Shown: positions 8,763 through 17,654, counted from the first letter of the stretch. The stretch: 64,000 nt of DNA from Leptolyngbya subtilissima AS-A7 (GCF_039962255.1 NZ_JAMPKY010000011.1:62001-126000); one strand, 5' to 3'. The notes: a model not told the origin generated them from the sequence alone. Numbers and translations: made by a program.

Positions 8763-9266
8763 ATGCCCCATACCCTAGACCAGCTCAATGCCATGGCTGA
8801 GGCTGACTTTGTCGCTGCCATCGGCCCTGCCTTTGAAGAAACGCCCGCGATCGCCGTCCAGGTCTGGCCTTTGCGTCCCTTCGTCTCTGTAGCCGATCTT
8901 CACCAGCACATGGTTGCTATTGTGCGAACGATGTCTGCTGCGAACAAATTGGCCTTGATCAACGCCCACCCCGACTTAGGCACAAGGGTTACCATGGCCG
9001 CAGCCTCGGTGTCAGAACAGAGCAAAGCCGGGCTTAATAGTCTCACTAACGAGGAATATCATCAGTTTCAAGCCCTTAATCAGCAGTACAAAGATAAATT
9101 CGGCTTTCCCTTCATATTGGCAGTGGCAGGGCATAGCAAAACCTCAATCTTAAAAAACTTTGTAGAAAGATTACGCAATTCCACGGATGTAGAGATGTCT
9201 GCTGCTTTACTGGAAATTGAGAAAATAGCCTTGTCTCGCCTCGATAGCTGGATTGTGTCTGCTTAA
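8763..9266 (+). CDS. uraD: 2-oxo-4-hydroxy-4-carboxy-5-ureidoimidazoline (OHCU) decarboxylase
   Basis: The 167-residue protein has the family hallmark HPDLG (His near residue 69) followed by the helix SxxEQxxAGLxxL and the C-terminal signature KFGFPFILAVAGHS. OHCU decarboxylase performs the last step from urate to S-allantoin, after urate oxidase and hydroxyisourate hydrolase. Neither partner gene is in this window. It lies 95 bp after purK on the same strand and could share its transcript. The start ATG 8763 fits the family. The function call is strong; whether the strain has the rest of the urate pathway is not visible. Confidence 0.9.
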   Translation: MPHTLDQLNAMAEADFVAAIGPAFEETPAIAVQVWPLRPFVSVADLHQHMVAIVRTMSAANKLALINAHPDLGTRVTMAAASVSEQSKAGLNSLTNEEYHQFQALNQQYKDKFGFPFILAVAGHSKTSILKNFVERLRNSTDVEMSAALLEIEKIALSRLDSWIVSA

Positions 9267-9914
9267 GCTTCTAAGAGGTTGAAGGATTCAATATAAGAAC
9301 TTTATAAAACAGTTGGGCATTGCAGGAATGATTAAGATTGCGTTTTCTACGTAAGTATCGGTATGTACTGACGGGGTTAAGCGTGATAACTTTGGCAGAG
9401 TCTTAACCAATCCTGTAGTGAGTCATGACGGGCTGCCCATGTGCATAGAGCTAATCTGTAGTTTTGCTCCGGTCAGCTAGTACGGTGACCGGGCAAGTCA
9501 TTGATGAGCTTATGCCTAACTGTAGTCAACGTTGTGACAGCCGTAGGCTTTTGCAGCTTCGGCGGCCTATTTGGAAAAGTTCAACGATAAAACCTAAGCT
9601 TTCCTTGACCCTATAGTCAGGCGAAGCACCTCAAATGCTTATGCTTGCCCTTACGCTAAGGATAGCGCTTGAATATCTTTGGAGACACAGAGCCATGGGT
9701 TTTACTTTCCACGCCGAGCTAGCCTTTGAAATACCTATTTATGCAGCTATAGACCACAGATTTAGGATGGGCAGTTCGTTACACACTTAGTCTCTAAAAA
9801 GTCTCTTTTGACGGGCTCGAAGAATCACCCTTCTAAGACTTTTGAAGATTACTTGAGAAGATACGATCGCATTAAATTCCACTGCTCACCTATAAATCCT
9901 ATGGTCAATCCGCC
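9267..9914. other. Long non-coding stretch before glycosyltransferase
   Basis: No coding pattern is evident over about 650 bp, unusual in this dense window. A hairpin-forming repeat with 7-bp arms CCGGTCA/TGACCGG (9469-9475 and 9486-9492, 10-base spacer) is the clearest structure. Stops are frequent in all frames, and I see no tRNA-like or transposase remnant. It may hold a long leader, a non-coding RNA or decayed genes. Confidence 0.4.
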
Positions 9915-11060
9915 ATGACATCCTTACCCAGTCAACCCAACAGCTCAAAATTTCACGTTTTAACCAGCACAAAATTTGACTTCGAGCATTTCGTTACCCG
10001 CGCTGCTCTGGGTCAAGGGCCGCGGCACACTATTTGGCAGCTCAAAGAGAGACTCAATGCACAGGTCCATCAACCAGATTTTGAAGATGACAGTCTGGTT
10101 AATGGCCTCGATAAACTTCTTTCTAAAATAATTGGCAGACCGCATCAGTGGGCTTTAGCCAGACAGGTTTTAGCTCAGACCAACTCCGATGATGTTGTCT
10201 ACTGCTGTGGCGAAGATGCTGGTCTACCCCTAGCCCTGCTGGCATTATTCAAGAAAAACCGACCTCGGTTAGTTGTCAATGTGATGTGCCCAGAGCGGTG
10301 GCGACCCAAACTGCTGCTCAAATGGTTGCAGCTGCATCGCAATATTGATGCATTCACTGTAAACACGACTCTGAAAGTCCAAACTCTAAGAGACATGCTC
10401 AACCTAGCTGAGGATGGCGTGACTTGTTTGGCCGAGCAGACCGACAAACAGTTCTTCTACCCTGAACCTGGCACAATTGAAAAGCATCGTCCCTTGATTG
10501 CTAGTGCTGGCTTGGAGCAGCGAGACTATGTCACTCTTGCTAATGCTACTCACCAGTTAGATTTAGACGTCAAAGTCTGTGCTGTATCACCCAATGCCAC
10601 CTCCAAAACGCGGTGCAGAATTCCTGAGCAACCGCCCCAAAACATGGAAATGCGGTATTTCGACTGGGTTGAGTTGCGCGATCTTTATCGCAGTGCCGAT
10701 ATTGCCGTAGTTAGCCTAATCAACAATACCTATGCCGCTGGTCTGACGGTTTTGATGGAAGCAATGGCTTGCCGTCGACCGGTAATCATTACCAAAACTG
10801 TAGGATTGGCCACAGAAATGGCTGAGAAAGGTCTCGTCTGGGGCGTACAACCCGACTCCCCTGAAGAGTTAAAGGCCGCCATCGTACACGTCTTAGGCCA
10901 CCCTGAGGAGGCGAGTGCTAGAGCAGAGGCAGCTTATCAGCACTATTTGGAAAACCACACAAGTGAGCAGCATGTTGAGCAGGTATCCCGATTGCTGCAG
11001 CGGGTTGCCAACAGCACAATGTCAGACCAGCCCATGGTCATACGAGCAAAACCAGTTTGA
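9915..11060 (+). CDS. Glycosyltransferase, GT-B fold (GT4-like C-terminal domain)
   Basis: The C-terminal half has the GT4 pattern: a strand around DLYRSADIAVVSL, then AAGLTVLMEAMACRRPVIIT with the glutamate of the ExxxxxxR/K-type sugar-nucleotide site, then a helical tail (EELKAAI..., SEQHVEQVSRLL). The N-terminal half is a weaker Rossmann-like region without clear motifs. Such enzymes add sugars from nucleotide donors to polysaccharide, glycolipid or protein acceptors; donor and acceptor are not predictable. At 381 aa it is of usual size. It stands alone between two long gaps, followed by a strong hairpin at 11144, and a second GT-B enzyme lies 480 bp downstream. Start ATG 9915 has no clear Shine-Dalgarno. 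Confidence 0.75.
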   Translation: MTSLPSQPNSSKFHVLTSTKFDFEHFVTRAALGQGPRHTIWQLKERLNAQVHQPDFEDDSLVNGLDKLLSKIIGRPHQWALARQVLAQTNSDDVVYCCGEDAGLPLALLALFKKNRPRLVVNVMCPERWRPKLLLKWLQLHRNIDAFTVNTTLKVQTLRDMLNLAEDGVTCLAEQTDKQFFYPEPGTIEKHRPLIASAGLEQRDYVTLANATHQLDLDVKVCAVSPNATSKTRCRIPEQPPQNMEMRYFDWVELRDLYRSADIAVVSLINNTYAAGLTVLMEAMACRRPVIITKTVGLATEMAEKGLVWGVQPDSPEELKAAIVHVLGHPEEASARAEAAYQHYLENHTSEQHVEQVSRLLQRVANSTMSDQPMVIRAKPV

Positions 11061-11143
11061 TCGTTTATCTAGCAGTAGTCATTGCCACAAGTTTGTCCAA
11101 TTAATGGGCTGGTCGCGCTGAGCTAGGGCAATCAGCCGACTAG

Positions 11144-11183
11144 AGAATAGGGGATGTAGAGTTTGATCTACGTCCCCTATTCT
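11144..11183 (+). terminator. Strong hairpin, probable terminator of first glycosyltransferase
   Basis: The arms at 11144-11160 and 11167-11183 are complementary over 17 bp with a single G-T wobble, and the loop is GTTTGA. The following bases GTATTTCTATT are only moderately T-rich. Position 84 bp after the glycosyltransferase stop fits a terminator. Confidence 0.7.
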
Positions 11184-11543
11184 GTATTTCTATTGGTGGA
11201 CTATCTGCGGAAAATTGGTATTCCTCTAGACTGATCTGACTAACAATAGTTCTGGGTCAGGTGAGGAACGTTATAGGATTTAACGATGTTACTGAGTAAA
11301 AGCTTTAACTTGGTTTCTAGTCTATACTGTGCGCTGGAGCAGTCAGATCGATACGGGTGCTGATATATAGGTGGAGCCTTACCTTAGTGATTCTCTAGCA
11401 TCAAACAATGCCTTCCACAAGGATCTGGCTTAAGCATGGTTTATCGAAAAGCCGTTAAAGATTTTCCTGGTAGGCTGTCAGTGTTTTGAGAGTCATAGGC
11501 TGACGTCAACAGTTTTTTGCCGCTTGTCAATGAGGTTATGACC
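11184..11543. other. Intergenic region upstream of second glycosyltransferase
   Basis: 360 bp without a credible gene. A TATACT hexamer at 11323-11328 could be a -10 box, but no matching -35 is clear. The end carries the ribosome binding site GAGG (11532-11535) for the next gene. Confidence 0.35.
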
Positions 11544-12608
11544 ATGAAATGGGCGATCGCTGCACCATTTTTTGATATTGATAATATCGATACTGCCAAC
11601 TGGTTAGAGCCTTTTGTGCCAGGCGATGCCCACGAGTTTCAGCTCATTCCGCGACAAAAACCGCTGCCAAAATGGCACGATCGCAAGTCTAAATTTACGC
11701 CAATTGACGACTGGCTTGTCTACATGAGACAGGCCGCTGACGCACTTAATTCAGACGCCGATGGAATTATCACCGTATTCCCTCAGGTGGCTTCGGCGGT
11801 GGGTTTACAGCAAAAGCTGAGATTCTCCAACAAGCCTGTAGTCGCATGGCTTTTCAATGTGGGCACCTGTAGAACAGGTCTGCGTCAGAAGCTTGCCCGA
11901 GCTAGTCTGAGCCAAGTTGATCATTTTGTGGTGCATACCCGCAAGGAGATTGAACTTTATAGCCAGTGGCTAGGATTGCCCGCCAATCGGTTTGAGTTCT
12001 TGCCCTATCAGGTGCCCGAGATTCCCATTGAGTATGAAGAAGAGCGAGAGACTCCCTTTATTGCCTCCCTTGGGTCTGCCCATCGCGATTTTCCCACTCT
12101 GTTTGAAGCGGTTAAAAAGCTCAATATTAAAACTGTAGTGGCCACTGGCCAGGGTGCTGTTGAGGGTCTGACGATTCCTGAGCAGGTGGAACTGCCCTTT
12201 GGCATTAGCAAGGAGGAGTGCTTACGTCTAGGTCAGCAGGCTCGACTAAACGTTGTGCCGCTACAGCCCAAAGAGGGAGTTACGGCTGCCGGACAAGTTA
12301 CTTTAGTAGAGGCCATGATTATGGGCCGACCGCTGATTGTCACAAACTTTTATGGGGCCGAGGATTACATCATCCATGGCGAAACCGGGTGGTTAGTCGA
12401 ACCCAACTCCTTAGAGAGCATGACCGAGGCCATCGACCTACTCTGGCACGACGATGCTCTGCGCCAGAAACTTGGTGAGAATGCCCGCGCCTACGCCAAG
12501 GAGCATTTTTCTGATCCCTGTGCTGGTCGCCACCTAGAGCGCATTCTCAACGAAGTAGCCGAAAACCGAAATACACCGGCCCACGCAAAGCTACAGTGGG
12601 CTAAATAG
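11544..12608 (+). CDS. Glycosyltransferase family 4-like protein
   Basis: A 354-residue GT-B enzyme. The C-terminal domain shows ASLGSAHRDFPTL, then AAGQVTLVEAMIMGRPLIVT and GAEDYIIHGETGWLVEP, the classic GT4 donor-binding signature with the conserved glutamate. The N-terminal domain (DIDNIDTANWLEPFVPG...) should bind the acceptor. ATG 11544 is chosen because GAGG stands eight bases upstream; ATG 11538 would be too close to it. The protein resembles the preceding glycosyltransferase in layout but is not an obvious recent duplicate. The pair may build one surface glycan; that is inference. Confidence 0.85.
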   Translation: MKWAIAAPFFDIDNIDTANWLEPFVPGDAHEFQLIPRQKPLPKWHDRKSKFTPIDDWLVYMRQAADALNSDADGIITVFPQVASAVGLQQKLRFSNKPVVAWLFNVGTCRTGLRQKLARASLSQVDHFVVHTRKEIELYSQWLGLPANRFEFLPYQVPEIPIEYEEERETPFIASLGSAHRDFPTLFEAVKKLNIKTVVATGQGAVEGLTIPEQVELPFGISKEECLRLGQQARLNVVPLQPKEGVTAAGQVTLVEAMIMGRPLIVTNFYGAEDYIIHGETGWLVEPNSLESMTEAIDLLWHDDALRQKLGENARAYAKEHFSDPCAGRHLERILNEVAENRNTPAHAKLQWAK

Positions 12609-12680
12609 CTCAAAGTTACTGAGCGTTTCAGACTGCGCGCTCCAAACCGTGAAATGGCGTCTGCGCTTCTCACCAACCGG

Positions 12681-14384
12681 TTACTCGATCTGGAGGGTGC
12701 GCAGCCGATTAATAGCTGCCGCTAGCTCTAAACCTCGAAACCAAACCAGGTCGCCCATAGGCCATTCGGTCAGGCAGTCTAGCCCATACTGATCGATGTC
12801 GGCCATGACTGCGGTGATGACCTCAAACAGCGATGTGGTTGAGGTCATGTGGTAGCGCTGAGCGTAGACGATCGCCGCCGCGATCGCCCGCACTTGGCCT
12901 GGCTCCACTAACTGCTCCACCGCTGATAAATCAATCGCTTCGGTGCCAATCTGGAGCTGCTCGACATCCCGTGCCCTGAGCTTGACGCTGTGGCGGCCTT
13001 TGCTGGGGTCAATGCTGTCGGGTCGAATGACTCGCGGTGCGAGGGCGCCGAAGCACTGGCCGCCTTCGCGATCGCGCTCTGTCTCGAACTCTGCCGCGAT
13101 TGCCTTGGCTTGCTGAGTCACATCCCGAGGGCAAAACTCGTCCATGGCGATCACAGTGTCGGCCACATCGAAGTAGTCGCCGCTGCCCCCCATCACCAGC
13201 ACGGTGGAGATGCCGTAGTCGGTGAAGAGCTGCCACACCTTGTCGATGAAAGGGGTAATGGGCTCGCGATCTTTGGCGATTAACGCCTGCATTCTGCGAT
13301 CGCGAATCATGAAGTTCGTCGCTGAGGTGTCTTCATCCACCAGCAGCACCGTTGCTCCTGCCTCGATCGCCTCAATCGTGTTAGCCGCCTGGGAAGTGCT
13401 GCCACTGGCGTTGGGCGTTGAGAAATTCTGCGTCGATTTGCCCTGGGGCAGGCTGCCAATAAAGGGCGAAATATCGACCCCGGCAATGCTGCGGCCATCC
13501 TCCGCCCGCACCTTCGCTGCCGTCGGGTCGGTGACCACCTGGTGCCGCCCATCGCTGGGAACGTGGTTATATATCCCCGCTTCAACGGCCCGTAGCAAGG
13601 TCGATTTGCCGTGGTAGCCGCCCCCCACAATCAGCGTAATGCCTCTGGGAATGCCCATTCCGGTAATCTCTCCTGTATGGGGACAGCGCAACGTTACCCG
13701 CAGCGATTCCGGAGATGTAAAGGGAACCGCCTGATCCTCCAGTGGGTGATCGTCCACACCGCTGCGCCGGGGCAGGATGGCGCCATCAGCAATGAAGGCC
13801 ACTAGGTTGTGGGCAGCGAGCTGCGATCGCAGCTCCTCGGCATCCTCAACTGTATTGATGTGGTGCTGAAGCTTCGCTCCATCCAATGCGTTATAGAGCA
13901 AAGTTTCCTCAACCAAAGCAGGAACAGACTCGCACAGTAACTCCGCTGCCTGCCGCCCCGCAATCCGCCGCCCAAAGGCAGGTAAACCTACAGTAAACCG
14001 CAACTCCACGACCTCCCCGGTCACCCTAGCCGCACTGCGGTTGAGAATGGCCTGGCTGGGACGCACAACACCAATCAATCCACTTTTGCCCGAACCCGAT
14101 GAGCGCTGGCGAACCTGAGTTGCCCAGTAAAACTCACGGGTGAGATAGTCTGCTAAGGCGATCGCCCGACAGGGCAGTTTCCACAGTTGCCGAGGGAACC
14201 CTGATACCACCTGCGGCACCACTACCCGCACTCGACTTGGGGCTGCAAAGGGATCGCCCTGCACATGGTCAATGTGCAACACAAATTCCCCAAAGGCATA
14301 CTTTCCCTTCAGCCCCTTATATGCGCCATAGCTCTGGCCATCGAGCCGATGAAGCTGATCGTAGAGGTCGTCTTGAGTCGCCAT
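12681..14384 (-). CDS. Predicted ATPase of the ABC class (PF09818-type)
   Basis: The protein begins DLYDQLHRLDGQSYGAYKGLKGKY, continues with an HIDHVQGDPFAAPSRVRV segment, and has a P-loop GGGYHGKSTLL near residue 270 followed by a Walker-B-like ATVLLVDEDTSATNFMIRD. These match the stand-alone ABC_ATPase family of bacteria and archaea, a soluble ABC-class ATPase with unknown partner and no transmembrane part. GTG 14405 would add seven residues; ATG 14384 gives the usual MATQDDL-type start. Length about 567 aa is normal. It is convergent with the second glycosyltransferase and follows pdxA on the same strand across a partly low-complexity gap. Confidence 0.85.
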   Translation of the reverse strand: MATQDDLYDQLHRLDGQSYGAYKGLKGKYAFGEFVLHIDHVQGDPFAAPSRVRVVVPQVVSGFPRQLWKLPCRAIALADYLTREFYWATQVRQRSSGSGKSGLIGVVRPSQAILNRSAARVTGEVVELRFTVGLPAFGRRIAGRQAAELLCESVPALVEETLLYNALDGAKLQHHINTVEDAEELRSQLAAHNLVAFIADGAILPRRSGVDDHPLEDQAVPFTSPESLRVTLRCPHTGEITGMGIPRGITLIVGGGYHGKSTLLRAVEAGIYNHVPSDGRHQVVTDPTAAKVRAEDGRSIAGVDISPFIGSLPQGKSTQNFSTPNASGSTSQAANTIEAIEAGATVLLVDEDTSATNFMIRDRRMQALIAKDREPITPFIDKVWQLFTDYGISTVLVMGGSGDYFDVADTVIAMDEFCPRDVTQQAKAIAAEFETERDREGGQCFGALAPRVIRPDSIDPSKGRHSVKLRARDVEQLQIGTEAIDLSAVEQLVEPGQVRAIAAAIVYAQRYHMTSTTSLFEVITAVMADIDQYGLDCLTEWPMGDLVWFRGLELAAAINRLRTLQIE

Positions 14385-14454
14385 AGTACATAGTGGAGAA
14401 GCCACCGACCCAAGTACTCTACCGCACCCGTTCTTCTAGAGAGACCCTACTAAT

Positions 14455-14562
14455 CCCTCCACTCCCCCCATACCCCTTGACAAGCTCTGCCCCCGCCCAG
14501 AACCCCAATCGTTTTACCTGCCTACCCATCCACCCGCCTACCCATCCACCCCCTCCGCCCCA
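14455..14562. repeat. Pyrimidine-rich minisatellite reaching into pdxA 3' end (gap element, copy 2)
   Basis: Units such as CTACCCATCCACC are repeated around 14520-14555, with C-rich sequence from 14455 on. On the minus strand this is GGTGGATGGGTAGG, the unit also seen at 3.5 kb. It supplies the last codons and stop of pdxA (tail GWMGRRVDG). Unlike the other copies, a matching opposite arm is not obvious here. Confidence 0.65.
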
Positions 14563-15619
14563 CCATCGCCACCGCTACCTCCATCGCCGCCGCCATGCTG
14601 CTAGCATCAGCGATCCCCTGCCCAGCAATATCAAACGCCGTACCATGGTCAGGCGACGTGCGCACAAAAGGCAGCCCCACGGTCGTATTTACTGCCCGAT
14701 CAAAGGCCATCAGCTTCACTGGAATCAGTCCCTGGTCGTGATAGAGAGCTAGGTAGGCGTCGTGGGCCGTCTCCACCGCCCTCCCCTCGGTGCCAAACCA
14801 GGCCTGCCCAGGGCGCACCCACATCGTATCGGGGGGAATTGGGCCATCGATCTGTATCTGGGGGTAGCGCTGGCGCTGAGCCTCAAGCCAGGGGATCAGC
14901 CAGTCCACCTCTTCGTGGCCTAATTGCCCACCTTCGCCGCTGTGGGGGTTGAGTCCTGCCACGGCAATGCGAGGCTGCGTCAGGCCAAAGTCTTGCTTCA
15001 GGCTGTGGATCAGCAGATCGAGCTTTTGGTTGAGCAGGGCTGGCGTCAGCGCCTCAGGTACCTGGCGCAGGGGAATGTGGGTAGTGGCCAACAGGGCGCG
15101 CAGCCACCAGTCGGTATGGGGCGACTGAGCCACAAAGGCCATGCCAAACCGCTCGGCTTTGGCCCCCTCAGCTAAAAGTTCTGTCTGTCCAGGGTAGTGG
15201 TGCCCAGCCGCTTTCCAAGCTGATTTGGCGATTGGTCCCGTGACGATCGCATCGTACTGCCCCGCTACAGCCCCCTCAATGGCGGTCTTTAGATAGGCAA
15301 AACTAGCTGCCCCAGTAGCGGCGCTGGCCTGGCCGAAGGTCACCGTTTCTAAAGGCAGCGGCGGCGAAATATCTACAAAATCTAGGGAGTCTAAGTCTGG
15401 CAGCGGCCCGGCGTAGGAGGATTGCTGAAGGGCTACCAGGGTTTGGTGCAGAAGCGATCGCGTGCCCAGAATGGTGACAGTTGCGATCGCAGACCAATTC
15501 CTCGCTCCCAGCGCCTTGAGCACCACTTCTGGACCGATGCCCGCCGGGTCGCCCAGCGGAATTGCCAGCCGAGGGAGCGGCAAAGACAGGTTAGAGACCG
15601 AAGTCGCAGGGGTAGTCAT
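14522..15619 (-). CDS. pdxA: 4-hydroxythreonine-4-phosphate dehydrogenase PdxA
   Basis: PdxA oxidises 4-phosphohydroxy-L-threonine in the DXP-dependent vitamin B6 route. Visible family features: the N-terminal [38 protein letters not shown] (metal-ligand histidine region), [13 protein letters not shown], and the C-terminal [27 protein letters not shown] followed by [15 protein letters not shown] 15619 gives about 365 aa. A TTG at 15676 would add 19 residues that do not resemble the family. The extreme C-terminus (GWMGRRVDG) is encoded by a minisatellite and is probably a local addition. It diverges from petM over 113 bp. Confidence 0.95.
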   Translation of the reverse strand: MTTPATSVSNLSLPLPRLAIPLGDPAGIGPEVVLKALGARNWSAIATVTILGTRSLLHQTLVALQQSSYAGPLPDLDSLDFVDISPPLPLETVTFGQASAATGAASFAYLKTAIEGAVAGQYDAIVTGPIAKSAWKAAGHHYPGQTELLAEGAKAERFGMAFVAQSPHTDWWLRALLATTHIPLRQVPEALTPALLNQKLDLLIHSLKQDFGLTQPRIAVAGLNPHSGEGGQLGHEEVDWLIPWLEAQRQRYPQIQIDGPIPPDTMWVRPGQAWFGTEGRAVETAHDAYLALYHDQGLIPVKLMAFDRAVNTTVGLPFVRTSPDHGTAFDIAGQGIADASSMAAAMEVAVAMVGRRGWMGRRVDG

Positions 15620-15732
15620 AGCGCAGGGGGTGATACCAAACTGGTCTAAAATGAGGGCGGCCAGGGGATAAGCCAATCTCCGGCGGGCTGGGCAACTGGC
15701 TCAATTACTATAGTGCTGTGGAAGGAGAGCGT

Positions 15733-15837
15733 ATGGGCGGCGAAATTTTCAATACGGCGATCATTATCTTTACCCTGACCCTATTGGGCCTGGGGATTGG
15801 GTTTTTGCTGCTGCGGGTGCAGGGCGGCGAAGAGTAG
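15733..15837 (+). CDS. petM: Cytochrome b6f complex subunit VII PetM
   Basis: A 34-residue gene: start MGGEIFN, one hydrophobic helix (about residues 8-27), and the end LLLRVQGGEE. The C-terminal QGxEE after a single transmembrane helix is the signature of PetM, one of the small peripheral subunits of the thylakoid cytochrome b6f complex. ATG 15733 is preceded by GGAG six bases upstream, an excellent ribosome binding site, and the stop is TAG 15835-15837. A TATAGT box at 15709-15714 could be the -10 promoter element. It lies directly before ycf39, an arrangement I recall from other cyanobacteria. Confidence 0.92.
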   Translation: MGGEIFNTAIIIFTLTLLGLGIGFLLLRVQGGEE

Positions 15838-15913
15838 ATTTGGCTTCAGGGGTGTAACCAGTGGAGCCATCTGATATTCTTAGAGGAAGTTAAACTTTTG
15901 TATCAATTCCCTC

Positions 15914-16870
15914 ATGAAAGTATTGGTCGTTGGCGCTACTGGCACCCTTGGCAGGCAAATTGCCCGCCGTGCCCTGGATGAGGGGCACGAAGTCCGCTGC
16001 CTGGTGAGGAGCGCCCAGCGAGCCGCTTTTTTGCGAGAGTGGGGGGTAGAACTGGTGCGGGGCAACCTCTCCAGGCCTGAGACTCTGCCTCCGGCCCTGG
16101 AGGGGGTTGATGCGGTAATTGATGCTTCTACAGCCCGACCTTCCGAGTCGGTGCTACAGGTAGACTGGCAGGGCAAAGTCAACCTGATTAAAGCCACCCG
16201 CGACGCTGGCGTCAAGCGATTCATCTTTTTCTCTATTCTGAACTCCGAAAAGTTTCCCCACGTGCCGCTGATGAACGTTAAGCGCTGCACCGAGAAATTT
16301 TTGGCCGAGTCAGGGCTCAGCTACACCATCTTGCAGCCCTGCGGCTTTCTCCAGGGGCTAATTGGTCAATACGCCATCCCCGTGCTCGAAAAGCAGCCGA
16401 TTTGGGTCATGGGCGAAGCCGCCCCCATCGCCTACATGGATACCCAAGATATTGCCCGGTTTGCGGTTAGGGCGCTGTCCGTGCCCGAAACCGAGAACCG
16501 TAGCTTTCCTCTGGCGGGCACCCGCGCCTGGGGGGCCTACGAAATCATGCGCCTGTGCGAACGCAAATGCGGTCAAGAAGCCAGGGTCTCGCGCATTTCC
16601 CTCGAGTTGCTGCGGGCAATTCGCAAGGTTGCGCAGTTCTTTCAATGGGGCTGGAATTTTGCCGATCGCCTCGCCTTTGTAGAAGTGGTCGCCGGCAGCC
16701 AACCCCTCGATGCTCCTATGGATGAGGTTTACCAAGTGTTTGGTATTCCCAAGGAGGAAATCACCACCCTCGAAGACTATATGCAAGAGTACTTCAGCCG
16801 TATTATGAAAAAGCTGAAGGAACTCGACTACGACAGCGAAAAAGCCAGCAAGAAGAAGCTGCCCTTTTAA
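15914..16870 (+). CDS. ycf39: Ycf39-type NAD(P)-binding protein, photosystem II assembly
   Basis: An atypical short-chain dehydrogenase of 318 aa. The N-terminal Rossmann motif is VVGATGTLGRQIARRALDEGH, followed by GNLSRPETLPPALEGVDAVIDA, then a NmrA-like body with YTILQPCGFLQG. The C-terminus ends in a charged helix ending SKKKLPF. Ycf39 in cyanobacteria binds high-light-inducible proteins and helps insert chlorophyll into newly made D1 during photosystem II assembly; it is thought to be non-catalytic. The start ATG 15914 matches the family. Sitting behind petM it may share its transcript, placing two thylakoid functions together. Confidence 0.93.
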   Translation: MKVLVVGATGTLGRQIARRALDEGHEVRCLVRSAQRAAFLREWGVELVRGNLSRPETLPPALEGVDAVIDASTARPSESVLQVDWQGKVNLIKATRDAGVKRFIFFSILNSEKFPHVPLMNVKRCTEKFLAESGLSYTILQPCGFLQGLIGQYAIPVLEKQPIWVMGEAAPIAYMDTQDIARFAVRALSVPETENRSFPLAGTRAWGAYEIMRLCERKCGQEARVSRISLELLRAIRKVAQFFQWGWNFADRLAFVEVVAGSQPLDAPMDEVYQVFGIPKEEITTLEDYMQEYFSRIMKKLKELDYDSEKASKKKLPF

Positions 16871-16977
16871 GTCGTTGCTTTGGGCACGTTCACTGGGAAG
16901 GCTGCATCGGCCTCAGCTAGTCACTAAAACCTAAATCCATCTCAGGTAGTCGCCAATCGAAAGACCCACTGAAGCAA

Positions 16978-17226
16978 TCAGTGGGGTTGCTGGTCAACTG
17001 GTGGATTGTCTAGCAGCCCAGCTTCTCGCACTAGGCGCGGCCAGAGCAGCAAGAAAAAGCCCATCCACACACCAATGGGAACTGCAACAAGGGCCGTCAG
17101 CCAAAGACGATGGAGCAACAGCCAGCTGCCGCTCACGATCGCAACCCCTGTCAGCACAATCGACCAGGGCTGACACCACCAGGGTTTCAGCTGCCAAGCG
17201 CTAGTAATAGGCGGTGTTTCAGTCAT
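16978..17226 (-). CDS. Small two-helix membrane protein coupled to perR
   Basis: An 82-residue protein starting MTETPPITSAWQLKPWWCQPW. Two hydrophobic segments follow (about 24-42 and 48-68), joined by a short basic loop, and the tail is proline-rich (LLDNPPVDQQPH). The KPWWCQPWSI motif resembles a small conserved cyanobacterial family (possibly DUF6737), of unknown function. Its ATG overlaps the stop codon of the upstream PerR-type gene by one base (TAATG), pointing to translational coupling and a shared transcript. It may therefore be part of the peroxide response, but nothing in the sequence shows how. Confidence 0.65.
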   Translation of the reverse strand: MTETPPITSAWQLKPWWCQPWSIVLTGVAIVSGSWLLLHRLWLTALVAVPIGVWMGFFLLLWPRLVREAGLLDNPPVDQQPH

Positions 17227-17654
17227 TAGGATGCTTCGGGCTGACAGCGATCGCACACACCCCGCACCGTCACCTCATAGCCCTCGACTTGCCAACGGGG
17301 GCTAAGGGTTTGCAGGTTGACGTTGCCCAGGGTTTCCCAAGGAATGTCGGCGATCGCCCCACAGCTTTGACAGCGAAAGTGGTGGTGAGGCCCAATGTTG
17401 GCGTCGTAGCGGCATACCCCCTCTTCAAGCAGCACTTCGCGGACGAGGTTGGCACCACGCAGCGCTTGCAGCGAACTGTAGACCGTCGCCTGAGACGACG
17501 TTGGGGCGCTTTGGTTAAGGTCGTGAAGAATATCGTCGGCGGTGGGGTGGTCGCAGCGACCCAGCAGGTTGGCATACACGGCAAAGCGCTGGGGAGTGAC
17601 ACGCAGCCCCCGAGACTTCAACATAGTGACGATTTGATCGGCTTGGGACAACAT
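17226..17654 (-). CDS. perR: Fur-family regulator, PerR type
   Basis: The 142-residue protein has a winged-helix N-terminus (LRVTPQRFAVYANLL) and a metal-binding C-terminal half. Every ligand known from Bacillus PerR has a counterpart one position off: His36, Asp84, His90, His92 and Asp103 for the regulatory Fe/Mn site, and CQSC (95, 98) with CDRC (134, 137) for structural zinc. Asp at the position equivalent to PerR Asp104 favours PerR over Fur or Zur. PerR senses hydrogen peroxide by iron-driven oxidation of these histidines and releases its targets. It diverges from a peroxiredoxin gene and shares a 242-bp control region containing a palindrome. Confidence 0.88.
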   Translation of the reverse strand: MLSQADQIVTMLKSRGLRVTPQRFAVYANLLGRCDHPTADDILHDLNQSAPTSSQATVYSSLQALRGANLVREVLLEEGVCRYDANIGPHHHFRCQSCGAIADIPWETLGNVNLQTLSPRWQVEGYEVTVRGVCDRCQPEAS

